Positions 23,560-34,824 of a DNA stretch of 64,000 bases are shown piece after piece (position 1 is the first letter of the stretch; each line of letters begins with the position of its first letter). This DNA comes from Chionoecetes opilio (Eukaryota; Arthropoda; Malacostraca; Decapoda; Majidae): assembly GCA_016584305.1 (NCBI GenBank), contig JACEEZ010017899.1, forward strand, positions 65,001 to 129,000. Reading direction: 5' to 3'. Both the position numbers and the translations under genes were made by a program. A model generated the notes under the pieces. It ran no database searches and had not been told where the DNA came from. It saw nothing but the letters and a program-made list of their open reading frames with translations.

Positions 23560-24290
23560 ATTGTGAATTGGCTGAAACAGGGACTTTTAATCATTGTAAC
23601 TGAAAACTGACTCCAGGTTCGTGTTCAGCATGCCCGATAACTGCTAAGAACAAATTTTCAAGCAAATCAATTTTCAAAAAATATTGCAAATTTTGCAAGG
23701 GGTATGCCTTGATTTTTTTTTTAAATCACGGTTTTTTCAATAACTAAAAAACTAGGACAGATACAGAAACTATGGAGATAGGTAAATATGAAGTAGATCA
23801 AGAGCTATCATTTGGTGTAAAGCAAAATAATATTGATTTGTAAATAACCGAGAAAATAGCATATTCGTACATTTATGCAAAGTTTCTATTTTCTCGACAA
23901 CCATGAGGTGTTTTGACAAGCCGATTACTGAATCATGTAGAACACCTCAAGATGAACCTTTGTTACTTCAATAAGTTTTCTTACGACTCACAGTTTTGCG
24001 GCAAAATAACAAAAACCTGATTTTCAACAATTTTGGAATATTTTTGAGCAGCCAAAAATACGAAAATATTTTTTCCGCTAGATAATTGGAAATGCCGGGG
24101 ATAAAATTGTAGATCCATCCATTTACAATAACTTTTGATGGTAAGTGTTGCTGTGTGAGAAACAATTTGTGAGCTGAACGTGTTATAGTAAATATATAAG
24201 TTTATAATTCAGAAACCGTTCATGATAGGTCAGTGTAGACGCTGAGACCAGTGTTGCCACCTCAGTGTAGGGGAAGGGACTAACTCTATA
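23560..24290 (+). mobile_element. Interspersed element family B, copy 1
   Basis: Begins TGTCATTGTGAATTGGCTGA, then ACTGACTCCAGGTTCGTGTT, TTTTGCAAGGGGTATGCC and GAAGTAGATCAAGAGCTATC; ends GTGTTGCCACCTCAGTGTAG. Collinear with 44985-45720. No coding frame; non-autonomous, class unresolved. Confidence 0.8.
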
Positions 24291-24389
24291 TGATTTTCAC
24301 GCATAGTATATATCATACTTCTAGTTTAAAGCAGTTTAACCATTGGATAATTCAGACTTTCGGCTAATTCGACCCAGGTCTCTAACAAC

Positions 24390-24598
24390 ACACCACTAAC
24401 ACCTCTAACACACCCTAACACACCTCTAACACACCCTAACACACCTCTAACACACCCTAACACACCCTAACACACCTCTAACACACCTCTAACACCCCTA
24501 ACACACCTCTAACACACCTAACACACCCTTAACACACCTCTAACACACCTCTAACACACCCTAACACACCTCTAACACACCCTAACACACCCTTTATC
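24390..24598. repeat. AACACACC(C/TCT)TAACAC minisatellite
   Basis: About 20 copies of a 10-13-bp unit ending 10 bp before the exon 12 acceptor. Confidence 0.9.
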
Positions 24599-24607
24599 CA
24601 CCTTCAG

Positions 24608-24848
24608 AGGGTTCTTCGTCGCCTTGGAAGTATCGTCGCTCTGTGGCATTCCCTACGTGGTGATATTCTTTGTGACCTTGACCTGCCTGTTGGTGGTGGG
24701 GGTCATCGGGGGGCTCTACGGCTTCCACCCAGAGACGCCCCTGGAGGAATTGGAGAGGGGCGCCACGGAGACCCTGCTGGAGGGCGATGATGACGATGAT
24801 GAGGCGGCCAGTATGGAGTCCTAGCGAGGAGAGCGAGTATTACGACAA
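24608..24848 (+). CDS. Kidins220: Kidins220 coding exon 12: membrane segment 3, two frame changes
   Basis: 241 nt, phase 1 in and phase 2 out by its ends. From CAG|AG the frame gives GSSSPWKYRR, like vertebrate KKWKKTCC. The third membrane span (CGIPYVVIFFVTLTCLLVV) is in the next frame, and the acidic tail DDDDDEAASMES meets TAG at 24822 while SEESEYYDK continues in the first frame. Two opposite one-base changes (near 24641 and 24815-24821) restore one frame. Alternatively, use of AG at 24608-24609 as acceptor enters the middle frame directly and removes the first conflict, but not the stop. Donor AA|GTGAGT. Confidence 0.82.
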
Positions 24849-25244
24849 GTGAGTGCGTGAGAGAAATAAAACAAAAAACAATGCTGTTAAAAACACACAC
24901 ACACAATATATTAGAGAAAGAAAATCTCTCGTCTAAGGTTTATGGAAGTGTCGGCGATGGGAATTCTCGCGCAACAACAAACTAGAACTCTCGTCGACGT
25001 GGAAATTTTAACCTAACCTGGACAATGGCACCTAATTTGACGTAACTGATCAAGCTAACGATAGTATTTCATCCCTGAATGCACAAACGCGGGTAACACT
25101 TGATTAAATGTATATATTGGCTCCTGTAATATCAAGAATTGGAACACTCGACGATAGGGATAGGCGAGAGTTTTGATCGGCCACAGTTCCAGGTGCCTCC
25201 TCTGACCCTCCGTCCTCAAACTACGTACAATATACTCACATAAA

Positions 25245-25800
25245 CAGGGACTTCTAATCCTTCTAACTGAAAACTGACTCCAGATTCGTGTTCAGCATGC
25301 CCGATAACTGCTAGGAACTCATTTTCATTTCAAGCAAATCTATTTTTCAAAAGAAATTTCAAATTTTGCAAAGGGGTATGCCGTGATTTTTTTTTAATCA
25401 CGTTTTTTTCAATAACTAAAAAACTATGGCAGATACGTGCAAGCATTATAGAGAAGTAAATATGAAGTAGATCAAGGGCTTTCATTTGGCGTTTTTTCAA
25501 TAACTAAAAAAACTATGGCAGATACGTGCAAGATTCTAGAGAATAATATGAAGTAGATCAAGGGCTGTCATTTGGCATTTTTCAATAACTAAAAAACTAT
25601 GGCAGATACGTGCAAGAATTATAGAGAAGTAAATATGAAGTAGATCAAGGGCTATCATTTGGCATTTTTTCAATAACTAAAAAACTATGGCAGATACGTG
25701 CAAGAATTATAGAGAAGTAAATATGAAGTAGATCAAGGGCTGTCATTTGGCGTTTTTTCAATAACTAAAAAATCTATGGCACTTAGGTTTTGGTGAGTAC
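25245..25800 (+). mobile_element. Interspersed element family B, copy 2, internally amplified
   Basis: Starts CAGGGACTTCTAATCCTTCT; the segment TTTTTCAATAACTAAAAAAC ... GATCAAGGGCTATCATTTGG is repeated in tandem about four times (25405-25770). A fragment TAACCATTGGATAATTCAGA follows at 25866 and also occurs at 24337. Confidence 0.75.
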
Positions 25801-25949
25801 AAGTAATACAATCTGTGCTGTTTTGGCATGTTGAGTGACTTGTTATTGTGTGGAGGGGCTGGAGGTAACCATTGGATAATTCAGACTTTCGGCTAATTCG
25901 ACCCAGGTCTCTCCCAGTTAGTTCGAATTAGAGAGAGTTTACTACTGTA

Positions 25950-26230
25950 CAGCCCTTACACAACCCCCTCAACCCCAGCCCCTAACCCCTTCCCCATCCC
26001 CCTCAACCCCAGCCCCTAACCCCCTCCCCATCTCCCTCAACCCCAGCCTCTAACCCCCTCCCCACCTCCCTCAACCCCAGCCTCTAACCCCCTCCCCATC
26101 TCCCTCCCCCCCACAGCCTCTAACCCCTTACACAACCCCCTCCCCCCCACACCTCTAACACCCCTCCCCACCTCCCTCAACCCCCTCCCCATCTCCCTCA
26201 ACCCCCACCTCTAACCCCCTCCCCCTCCCT
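25950..26230. repeat. C-rich minisatellite before exon 13
   Basis: Units of about 38 bp: CCCTCAACCCCAGCCTCTAA plus CCCCCTCCCCATCTC. Some contain CCCCCACAGCC like the true exon 13 junction. A continuous polypyrimidine stretch leads into the acceptor. Confidence 0.88.
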
Positions 26231-26241
26231 CCCCCCCACAG

Positions 26242-26464
26242 CCGGCCTACCACGGTCACCTTGATGAACCCCTTACTCATCACTTTGGGGGTGTTGGTGG
26301 CGGTGGTGGTGGTGGCCAACCTTCACACCCTGGTCAGGATGGTGGGCGCCCTCGTGTTCTCCCATCGCCGCCACCTGCTGCGGGGCGTGGCCAGGCTGGA
26401 CACCATCAAGGCCGAGGGGTACCTGCAGACCCTGAAGAATGAGGTCAACTTGGTCGTGGAAATG
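26242..26464 (+). CDS. Kidins220: Kidins220 coding exon 13: membrane segment 4
   Basis: 223 nt, phase 2 in, phase 0 out. RPTTVTLMNPLLITLGVLVA begins the fourth hydrophobic span, followed by VVVVANLHTL, then RLDTIKAEGYLQTLKNEVNL and VVEM, matching KLHKLKSEGFMKVLKCEVEL in human. The acceptor CCCCCACAG follows a C-rich minisatellite; donor GTACGT. Confidence 0.94.
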
Positions 26465-26748
26465 GTACGTGTGTGAAAATCTAGTGTTTTTTTTTTTGTT
26501 TTTTTTGGGGGGGGGGTCTGTGTGTGTGGGGAAGGATATGGGTGTGGTGTGTGTGTGTGTGTGTGTTGTGAAGATAAAAAACATACTATTAATGCATTAT
26601 ATCTCTCCCACTTCCTCCTCCTCCTCCTCCTCCTCCTGTTCCTCCTCCTCCTCCTGTTCCTCCTCCTCCTCCTGCTCCTCCTGCTGTCCTCCTTACTCCT
26701 CCTGCTGTTCCTCCTCCTCCTCCTGCTCCTGCTGTTGCTGCTGTGCAG
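26465..26748. repeat. Intron 13: GT run and (TCC)n
   Basis: G-run and (GT)n at 26507-26570, then (TCC)n with TGC/TGT variants at 26608-26738, immediately before the exon 14 acceptor. Confidence 0.9.
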
Positions 26749-26925
26749 GTGAAGTGTCTGGACGCCTTCACGGTGCAGCAGACCGCCTGGTGGTGGTGGT
26801 GGATGGCCTGGACAGCTGTGAGCAGGAGAAGTGTTGTCAGTGCTCGATGCTGTGCACACACTCTTCACGACTCCTCCGCCCCCTTCATCATACTGCTGGC
26901 TATTGACCCCCACATCATTACCAGG
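26749..26925 (+). CDS. Kidins220: Kidins220 coding exon 14: Walker B, three frame breaks
   Basis: 177 nt. The family sequence is recoverable only by changing frame three times: VKCLDAFTVQQT (frame from 26749), RLVVVVDGLDSCEQEK (from 26784), VLSVLDAVHTLFTTPP (from 26831), PFIILLAIDPHIITR (from 26881). Each switch equals one lost base, next to C- or G-runs at about 26783, 26831 and 26879; three losses return to the starting frame, so both splice phases are 0. The hhhhDGLD motif is the KAP Walker B. Donor AGG|GTGAGT. Two further copies of the 3' edge follow in the intron. Confidence 0.88.
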
Positions 26926-27560
26926 GTGAGTGTGGGTGTGTGTGGGGGGGTGTGGGTGTGTGTGGGGGTGTGGGGGTGTGGGGGGTGTAAGGGGTGTTTG
27001 AGGGGATGTATGTGTGTGTGTGGGGAGTTACTTCATCATACTGCTGGCTATTGACCCCCACATCATTACCAGGGTGAGTGTGGGGGTGTGTGGGGGAGGG
27101 CAGATTATGTAGGGGTGTGTGTGTGTAGGTGTGTGGGTGGGGAGGTTTGTAGGGTGGGTGTGTGTGGTGTTTGTGTGGTAGGGTGTGTGTGGTGTTTGTG
27201 TGGTGTTTGTGTGGTAGGGTGTGTGTGGGTGGTTTGTTTGGGTGTGTGGGGATGTGTGTAGGGGTGTTATTTCATCATACTGCTGGCTATTGACCCCCAC
27301 ATCATTACTAGGGTGAGTGTGGGTGTGTGTGTGTGTGGGTGTGTGGGTGTGTGTGTGTGGGTTAGATTGTGTGAGGGTGTGTTGCGGAAAAATAAAAAAA
27401 AAAAAAGTGCGTTGAGGGTGTGTGGGGGTGGTAGGGTGTGTGTGGGTGTGTGGTAAGGTGTGTGTGGGATGTATGTGTGTGGTAGGGTGTGTTAGCCATA
27501 AAAAATTAGCTCTGCAAAAAGTAAGATTGATATGGATTTTAATGTTTTTGTAATATTTTC
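26926..27560 (+). repeat. GT-rich run with two copies of exon 14 3' edge
   Basis: Exon-end copies at 27031-27073 and 27271-27312 each read FIILLAIDPHIITR and end with AGG|GTGAGTG. Between them lies (GGTGTGTG)n-like sequence. The second copy differs by one synonymous base (ACC to ACT). Confidence 0.95.
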
Positions 27561-27599
27561 TGCACATAATTACTTACTAACACAAATTTTAACAATACG

Positions 27600-28290
27600 T
27601 AAAGTGGATATATAACCACGCTCACCTAATTTGCTAGTCATGTGGATGTGATGGAAGCAAACACTTAAATAATCCACCTAACCCTAATATTATCCACTCC
27701 ATAATCACACCTAACCCTAATATTATCCACTCATAATCACACCTAACCATAATATTATCCACCTCCACTTATATCCACTTACCCTACTATACTCAATCCC
27801 TCCCCACCACTGCTATAAATTTGCTTCTCCCCCTCTGTGGATATGTAACTTCATAAAAAGTGGATATGTACCTTCACGCTTTCTTATATATGGATATGTA
27901 ACCCCACGCTAATTGGCTGCTCATGTGGATGTGATGGAAAAAACCACTTTAAATAATCCACCTAACCCTAATATAAACCACTCCACTTACCTACACTTCA
28001 TCCACCCATCCACCCATCCACCACCTTATCCAAACCACCTCCACTTACCTCCACTTAATACTTCATCCACCCATCCATCACCCACTACAATATCACATCT
28101 CCAATCCACCCTACCATAATATAAACCCCCTCCACTTACATCCACTTGCTCTATCCATCACCCACCACTTTATATCACCACTTTATATCATCACGACCCA
28201 ATAAGTCTAGTCTGCTTCTCCCCCCCCCACTGCTGGCCAGGCCCTCTCCCTCCACCGCCACCACAGGGACCCCAGGGCCATGGTAGCACG
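27600..28290. repeat. Diverged tandem segments, intron 14
   Basis: Units with GGATATGTAACC, CATGTGGATGTGATGGAA, AATAATCCACCTAACCCTAA and CCTCCACTTACATCCACTT occur two to three times. No coding sequence. Confidence 0.6.
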
Positions 28291-28299
28291 ATAACACTC

Positions 28300-29420
28300 A
28301 CTCTAGTACCCTTAAATGAACCCTTAGAACCCTTAGAACCCTTAGAAGAACCTATATTAACCCTTAGAATCCTTATAGTACCTTAAATGAACCCTTAGAA
28401 CCCTTGAAAACCTAAATTACCCTTAGAATCCTTATAGTACCTTAAATGAACCCTTAGAACCCTTAGAAGAACCTAAATTAACCCTTAGAATCCTTATAGT
28501 ACCTTAAATGAACCCTTAGAACCCTTAGAAGAACCTAAATTAACCCTTAGAATCCTTATAGTACCTTAAATGAACCCTTAGAACCCTTAGAAGAACCTAA
28601 ATTAACCCTTAGAATCCTTATAGTACCTTAAATGAACCCTTAGAACCCTTAGAACCCTTAGAAGAACCTAAATTAACCCTTAGAATCCTTATAGTACCTT
28701 AAATGAACCCTTAGAACCCTTAGAACCCTTAGAAGAACCTAAGTTAACCCCTTAGAATCCTTATAGTACCTTAAATGAACCCTTAGAACCCTTAGAAGAA
28801 CCTAAGTTAACCCCTTAGAATCCTTATAGTACCTTAAATGAACCCTTAGAACCCATATAGTACCTTAAATTATCCCTTAGAATTCTTTATAACCCTTAAA
28901 AGAACTCTTAGAACCCTTAGAACCCTTAAAAGAACTCTTAGAACCCTTGCCTCTAGAACCCTTACATGAACCTATCTGAACCCTTAGAACCCTTAAAAGA
29001 ACTCTTAGAACCCTTGCCTCTAGAACCCTTACATGAACCTATCTGAACCCTTAGAACCCTTAAATGAACCCTTAGACTATCAAATTTCTCTATCTACCTC
29101 TCAAATCCTGTCTTTTAGTATTAGCTGTATATCTTCGGCATATTATTTTGCTTTGCTCTTGCTTTTAGAACCCTTAGAACCCTTAAAAGAACCTAACAAC
29201 CCTTCTAGTACCTATAAAATCCGCTATGAACCTTTCAAATCTTAAAACTTTTATTCGCTTTATAGAGAGTTAGAACCTATCCCCTTGCATGAACCCTGAA
29301 AAACTATCAATGAACCTTTCGATCCTAAGCCCTTAGAACCCCTATCCCTTTGCATGAACCCTTATGACTGTGCCCTGAACCCTGTGAGAACCCTGAACCC
29401 TGATATTGTATGCCCTTAAT
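28300..29420. repeat. AACCCTTAGAACCC minisatellite, intron 14
   Basis: Higher-order unit about 60-75 bp: TACCTTAAATGAACCC, TTAGAACCCTTAGAAGAACC, TAAATTAACCCTTAGAATCC. Degenerate after 28900. Confidence 0.92.
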
Positions 29421-29611
29421 CCCTGTAGCATTACTAAAAGACATAAAGTGAACACCAAAGCTTTTAGTTCTGTGATTTCTTATTATTGTTTTGTTTTTGC
29501 TCTACTATATCTGTCAGTTGTCTTTTCAATCATCGCTGTTGCACGTTAAGCTTAGAGAGATGATGCGATTATAGTTATTGTTATGTGTGTTTTATGTATG
29601 AATATTAATTA

Positions 29612-30180
29612 AATCCTTCCTCTCTCTCCTTCTCTCCCTTCTTCTCTCCCTTCCCTCCTTCCTTCCCTCCTTCCTTCCCTCCTTCCTTCTCTCCTTCCCT
29701 CCTTCCCTCTCTCCCTCCTTCCTTCCACCTTCTCTCCCTTCTTCTCTCCCTTCCCTCCTTCCTTCCCTCCTTCCTTCTCTCCTTCCCTCCTTCCTTCTCT
29801 CCTTCCCTCCTTCCCTCTCTCCCTCCTTCCTTCCACCTTCTCTCCCTTCTTCTCTCCCTTCCCTCCTTCCTTCCCTCCTTCCTTCCCTCCTTCCTTCTCC
29901 TTCCCTCCTTCCCTCTCTCCCTCCTTCCTTCCACCTTCTCTCCCTTCTTCTTCCCTTCCCTCCTTCCTTCCCTCCTTCCTTCTCTCCTTCCCTCCTTCCC
30001 TCTCTCCCTCCTTCCCTCCTTCCTTCTCTCCTTCCTTCCTTCCTTCCTTCCTCCTCTGCTTCCATCTCTATCCTCCCTCACTCGCTCCATCACTTCCATC
30101 TTTCCTTACGCTTCTTACCTTTCTCCCTCCTTCCTTCCCTCCTTCCCTCCTTCCTTCCCTTCCTCTCTCTCCCCTCTCCT
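29612..30180. repeat. (CCTT/CCCT)n array, intron 14
   Basis: CTTCCTTCCCTC repeats in about 150-bp higher-order units marked by TTCCACCTTCTCTCCCTTCT. Pure pyrimidine on the plus strand up to the exon 15 acceptor. Long minus-strand Lys/Glu/Arg/Gly frames are artefacts. Confidence 0.93.
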
Positions 30181-30203
30181 CACTCCCCCCTCCCCCCCCC
30201 CAG

Positions 30204-30335
30204 GCCATAGAGCAACACGTACACCGGGTCTTCACCGAGTCATCCATCAGCGGCCACGACTACCTCAGAAACATTGTCCACCTGCCCTTCTACCTCCAGA
30301 ACTCCGGCCTCAGGAAGGTGAAACAGGCGCAACAG
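30204..30335 (+). CDS. Kidins220: Kidins220 coding exon 15: KAP domain
   Basis: 44 codons, phase 0 to 0. AIEQHVHRVFTESSISGHDY and LRNIVHLPFYLQNSGLRKVK match [36 protein letters not shown]. Ends QAQQ. Acceptor CCCCCCCCAG, donor CAG|GTGGGT. Confidence 0.96.
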
Positions 30336-30681
30336 GTGGGTGGCCAAGGGGCGTGTGTGTGTATTCATCTAGTTGTGAGATTTAGATTTATAGCCAAAGA
30401 GCAGTGGTGCCCCCAGGGAAGAGGTCAATGGGGTAATGCGTCCCCTGCCCATGTACACCGACCTTGCTTTGGTGGCACTTATGCTTCACGTAATGCCTTG
30501 AACCTAACCTTGGGAACTTATACTTCTTGATATCTGTCTTGTATGTGGTATGTCTAGTCATCAACCTCTTCCCATGACCTCTTATTCCTTCCCTCTCCCT
30601 CACTCTCTCCCTCATCCTCACATCCTTCCTACCCTCACACTCCCTCACACTCACACACCCTCTCCCTCTCTCCCCTCCCAG
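30336..30681. other. Intron 15 with interspersed-repeat-like sequence
   Basis: TATTCATCTAGTTGTGAG at 30361 resembles the intron 5 unit and the CTAGTTGT tail pieces elsewhere; 30380-30590 looks like a dispersed repeat (GAACTTATACTTCTTGATAT) but I cannot name it. Confidence 0.45.
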
Positions 30682-30783
30682 GCTGCAGACCGCATGAGGG
30701 GCCGGTCGCAGAGCACGTGGCTGGAGGTGGAGACAGATTCCGTGAGCCTGGCCACCACCTCGGCCATCGGGGGAATCAGCCAT
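30682..30783 (+). CDS. Kidins220: Kidins220 coding exon 16: variable KAP insert
   Basis: 34 codons, phase 0 to 0: AADRMRGRSQSTWLEVETDS then VSLATTSAIGGISH. It lies at the position of the poorly conserved Ser-rich insert between [11 protein letters not shown] and DLTKLL in vertebrates, so it is supported by context, phase and good splice sites (CTCCCAG, GTAAGT) rather than by homology. Confidence 0.8.
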
Positions 30784-31644
30784 GTAAGTTACCTAAGGAT
30801 ACGCCACACCCGCCTTAAGATATGCACTGGGTATACATTAATAGGGGTCTTGCTTATGTGTATTGTTATGGTAAGTATGTATGTATGATTAAGTATGTAT
30901 GGTTGATTTTATTCTGATGTTGGAAAGTCATAGGAAGAAAAAAAGTTGGTATTTGTAATTAGAAGTAAAAGAAGTATACATTATTTGTGTGTGTGTGTGT
31001 GTGTGTGTGTGTTGTGTGGGTGTGTGTGGGTGTGTGTGCGTGTGTGGGTGTGTTTTATCATTGTATTTCCTCTTCTAGTACCTGTCACACATATTTTTTC
31101 CTTTGTAATCACGAGAATGTTAATATTAATACTTTGCATGATTTATATTCCGTTGTGAAAGACTGATTTTGTTGTAAGAATGTCCAGCTATTTATGAGGC
31201 TATGATATTTTTTTTTAATGGTTGCTGTTTAATGAATGGAATGAGTGATAGATGATTTGTTTTTTAATAGTATGCTCTTTTCCCCCTGGCATTACAGTAG
31301 TTTGTGCATTGCTAATTAATATTTCCCTTTGCTATCATGAGCTGACTTGCTGTAAGCTGGTTTGTTGTGGCTGGTTTAATGTTTGCTGGAAATGTGTTAA
31401 CTAAAAATAATTATCCTTTTTTCTGCCTTGAAAACATTGTGTATATGTGAATGATTATTTTCTCCAGACGTCTGCTTGAGGGTAAGATCAAAATTGCATA
31501 TGTTTTCTACCGTCAACAGCACTATAGAATAAGGATAAGGATTTAATTTAGAATAAGGATTTAAGAATTTGTATATAACACTGAACACAGGTACATAATA
31601 TATATATATATTTTTTTATATTTTTTTTTATACATTTGTGTGGC

Positions 31645-31957
31645 TATAGCACCTGTAGGCAGTGGTGACCCAGGGGTGGGATGGCAGGCCCTGGAGGTTC
31701 ACTTGAGGGCTGTGATGGTTGGCCCTCGCCCGTGGTGGCGCAGGCAGGATTGTTATAGTGACGCCTGTGATTAGAGGCTCATGCCGCCCCCCTGTGTCCT
31801 CCGATGCACTCGCAATCCGAGGTAGAGTTAATGGGCAGGGCATGTGGGTGTTCTTAGGCCACTCACGGTGCACAAAGATTTTGGTTTTCGTCGGGATCGA
31901 ACTCGGGTCACCGAGAACGCCACTCGGAGACGCAAACCACTCCGCTGCCGCCTCCCC
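31645..31957 (-). mobile_element. tRNA-derived SINE (minus strand)
   Basis: Read on the minus strand from 31957 it starts GGCGGCAGCGGAGTGGTTTG (A-box-like CAGCGGAGTGG) and about 45 bp on has GACCCGAGTTCGATCCCGAC (B-box GTTCGATCC). Spacing fits an RNA polymerase III tRNA-type promoter. The body runs to about 31645. Flanking sequence 31958-32073 belongs to another element. Confidence 0.75.
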
Positions 31958-32073
31958 TAATATAAACTACTGTGCATGCGTCTTCAAAGGCACAGTCTGT
32001 AGTGATGCTAAAATTTTAATATATGGCTCCTGGCGACATTAGTGCAGTGGCGACTCTAGTGTTGTTGACGGTA
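31958..32073 (+). mobile_element. MITE family E, right-half fragment
   Basis: TATAAACTACTGTGCATGCG ... GACATTAGTGCAGTGGCGAC ... GTTGTTGACGGTA; matches the right half of 57554-57790. Confidence 0.75.
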
Positions 32074-32296
32074 TGGAGTATGTTTTGATTTATGCTTTTT
32101 TGTCAACACATTTTGAATTCCTTGGCAATCTACTCCGTCTTGTTTTATTTATATTTAGATTTAGTTTTTTCATTGTTTTTGCTTTATGATTGTGGCCATT
32201 CTATTATTTTGCCTTGTGTTTCTATTGTTGTTGTTGTTGTTGTTGTTGTTGTGGGCATGTTTTCACGTTGGCCGCCCCTCTCGGTCCTCCCTTCAG

Positions 32297-32344
32297 ATGC
32301 CCTTAGAGCGCTGTCTGTCCTCTGACTCCGGATTCAGTATTCGT
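32297..32344 (+). CDS. Kidins220: Kidins220 candidate microexon 17 (48 nt)
   Basis: 16 codons, phase 0 to 0, between CCCTTCAG and CGT|GTAAGT: MPLERCLSSDSGFSIR. It can be included or skipped without changing frame. It shares 8 of 16 residues with the start of exon 18 (IPANRRLSSESGLSAS), also right after its acceptor. I infer a duplicated or alternative exon; only splice-site quality and this similarity support it. Confidence 0.62.
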
Positions 32345-32602
32345 GTAAGTATGTCCCTCTGTCCCTCCGTCCATCCGTCTGTCTGTCCGTTTGTCCTTTT
32401 GTCCTTGTCCATTTGTCCGCCTGTCTTTCTGTCTGTCTGTTAGTCTGTCCATCCATCTGTCTATCTGTCTGTCTGTCTGTCAGTTTGTCTGTCTGTCCAT
32501 CTGTCTGCCTCTCGTTACTTTTTCTTAATGTTCGTGTTTTAATATTTGTCGTTTATGTTTTTTCCTCCTACTCTTTGTTTTATTTATATTGTATTTGTTT
32601 TT

Positions 32603-33134
<532 letters not shown>

Positions 33135-33469
33135 TTTGTTTACATGCTGCTAATTTATTTTTATATTTTTATATGTATTTTTGTGTGTGTTCTTGTGTTG
33201 TGTTTGCTTTGTAGGTGTTGACATTAGTGCTTGTTTGCTTGTGTTTGCTTGTGTTTGCTTTTGTTTGCCTTGTTATGTACTGTGCATGTTATTGTGTTTG
33301 CTTTATGTGCATCTTGTTCCTGTGTTTGTTTGTATGTATATGTATGTATGTATGTCTGTGTCTGTTTGTGTGTTTGTTTGTGTGAGAGCGTTACATACAT
33401 TCTTGCATCACCTCTGTCTGATTTGTTTTGTGTGAATATTTTATACAGTTTATTTTATATACATAGGTA

Positions 33470-33724
33470 CAATAAAACCTCTCGTATTCGGACCCTCATT
33501 ATTCGGACTTTATTCGGACCTCCCCGGTTTTTTTTTTTTTTTTTTTATAAGGGGTCGAAATTTCCCAACTATTCACCTATAATTTTTTTATATATATTTT
33601 TTTATTTTTTTATTTTTTTATTTTTATACGTATCCCCCCATATATAACCCCCCCATTATTCGGATCCTTGCATTACTCGGACCACTCCTTGGCCCAATTA
33701 GTCCGGATATGAGAGGTTTTACTG
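33470..33724 (+). mobile_element. MITE family A, copy 2
   Basis: Begins CAATAAAACCTCTCGTATTC and ends TGAGAGGTTTTACTG followed by TA. Interior as in copy 1, shorter. Confidence 0.8.
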
Positions 33725-33989
33725 TATATTATTTTGATATGACAGAAGAGTGTGAAGAGATTTTGAGATGCATGGAGACGTTGACATGAGCTTAGGATAT
33801 GACTACTGTATGACTGACTATGACTGACTATGACTGACTGACTATTGTATTGACTATTGTATGTACTGACGCTACGACACAATAGCCGAAAAGTGTGATT
33901 AGGGATTTAAGGATAAGGATTTTAGCTATATGTCAATTTAATATTAATACTTTATTTATGATTCACATAGCATTCATATAACATCCTAT

Positions 33990-34650
33990 CATATAGTGTA
34001 ACCTATTTCCCGTCCCCCTTCAGACCCTATAGTAGTATGACCTATTTTTCTCACTATGACCTATTTTACTTGCTATGACGACCTATTTACCCTTCCTTCA
34101 AACCTCAAAATAGTATGACCTATTTTCCTTATGACCTATCTCCCTCGCTATGACCTATTTTCCCTCCCGTCAGATCCCCAAAATAGTATGACCTATCTCC
34201 CTCGCTATGACCTATTTTCCTCCCAGTCAGATCCCCAAAATAGTATGACCTATTTTCTTAGTATGACCGATCTCCCTCGCTATGACCTATTTTCCCTCCC
34301 GTCAGATCCCAAAAGTATACATTTTTCTATACCATCCCCCGCTATGACCTTTTTCCCTCCGCGATCCCAAATAGTATGACTTTCCATTATGACGTCTCCC
34401 TCACTATGACCTATTTACCCTCCCGTCAGATCCCCAAAATAGTATGACCTATTATTCTCATTATGACCTATCTCCCTCGCTATGACCTATTTTTCCTTCC
34501 TTCAGATCCCAAAGTAGTTATGACCCATCTACCTCACTATAACCTATTTTCTACCCCTTCAAACCTCAAAGAAATATAACCTATCTCCCTCCTTATGACC
34601 TATCTTCCTCACTATGACCTATCTCCCTCGCTATGACCTATTCTCCCCCC
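33990..34650. repeat. Minisatellite carrying exon 18 acceptor motif
   Basis: Units contain TCCCTCCCGTCAGATCCCC, AAAATAGTATGACCTAT and CTCCCTCGCTATGACC. Acceptor-like CCCGTCAG|ATCCC or close variants occur near 34168, 34228, 34300, 34427 and 34504 before the true junction at 34656/34657. Indel-rich at 34310-34390. Confidence 0.9.
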
Positions 34651-34656
34651 CGTCAG

Positions 34657-34824
34657 ATCCCCGCCAACCGCCGCCTGTCCTCCGAGAGCGGCCTCAGTGC
34701 CTCACAAAATCTCCGCCGCAACAACAGCAAGACTAGCCGCCGCAACCTCAAGCCTTCGGACTCCATCGCCTCAAGCATAGGCTCTAACCTGAACAGGGTC
34801 GGCGGCGCTCAGGATCTCACCAAG
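34657..34824 (+). CDS. Kidins220: Kidins220 coding exon 18: Ser/Arg-rich linker
   Basis: 56 codons, phase 0 to 0. IPANRRLSSESGLSASQNLR, RNNSKTSRRNLKPSDSIASS, then IGSNLNRVGGAQDLTK. DLTK joins VLLTDDYFSDI of the next exon as in vertebrate [15 protein letters not shown]. Basic and Ser-rich, so a possible kinase target (RRLSS). The acceptor CCCGTCAG with ATCCCC is repeated several times upstream. Confidence 0.92.

Noticed and set aside
31645..31957. Functional tRNA gene on the minus strand
   Set aside because: A- and B-box motifs are present but acceptor and anticodon stems do not pair convincingly; a SINE head fits better.
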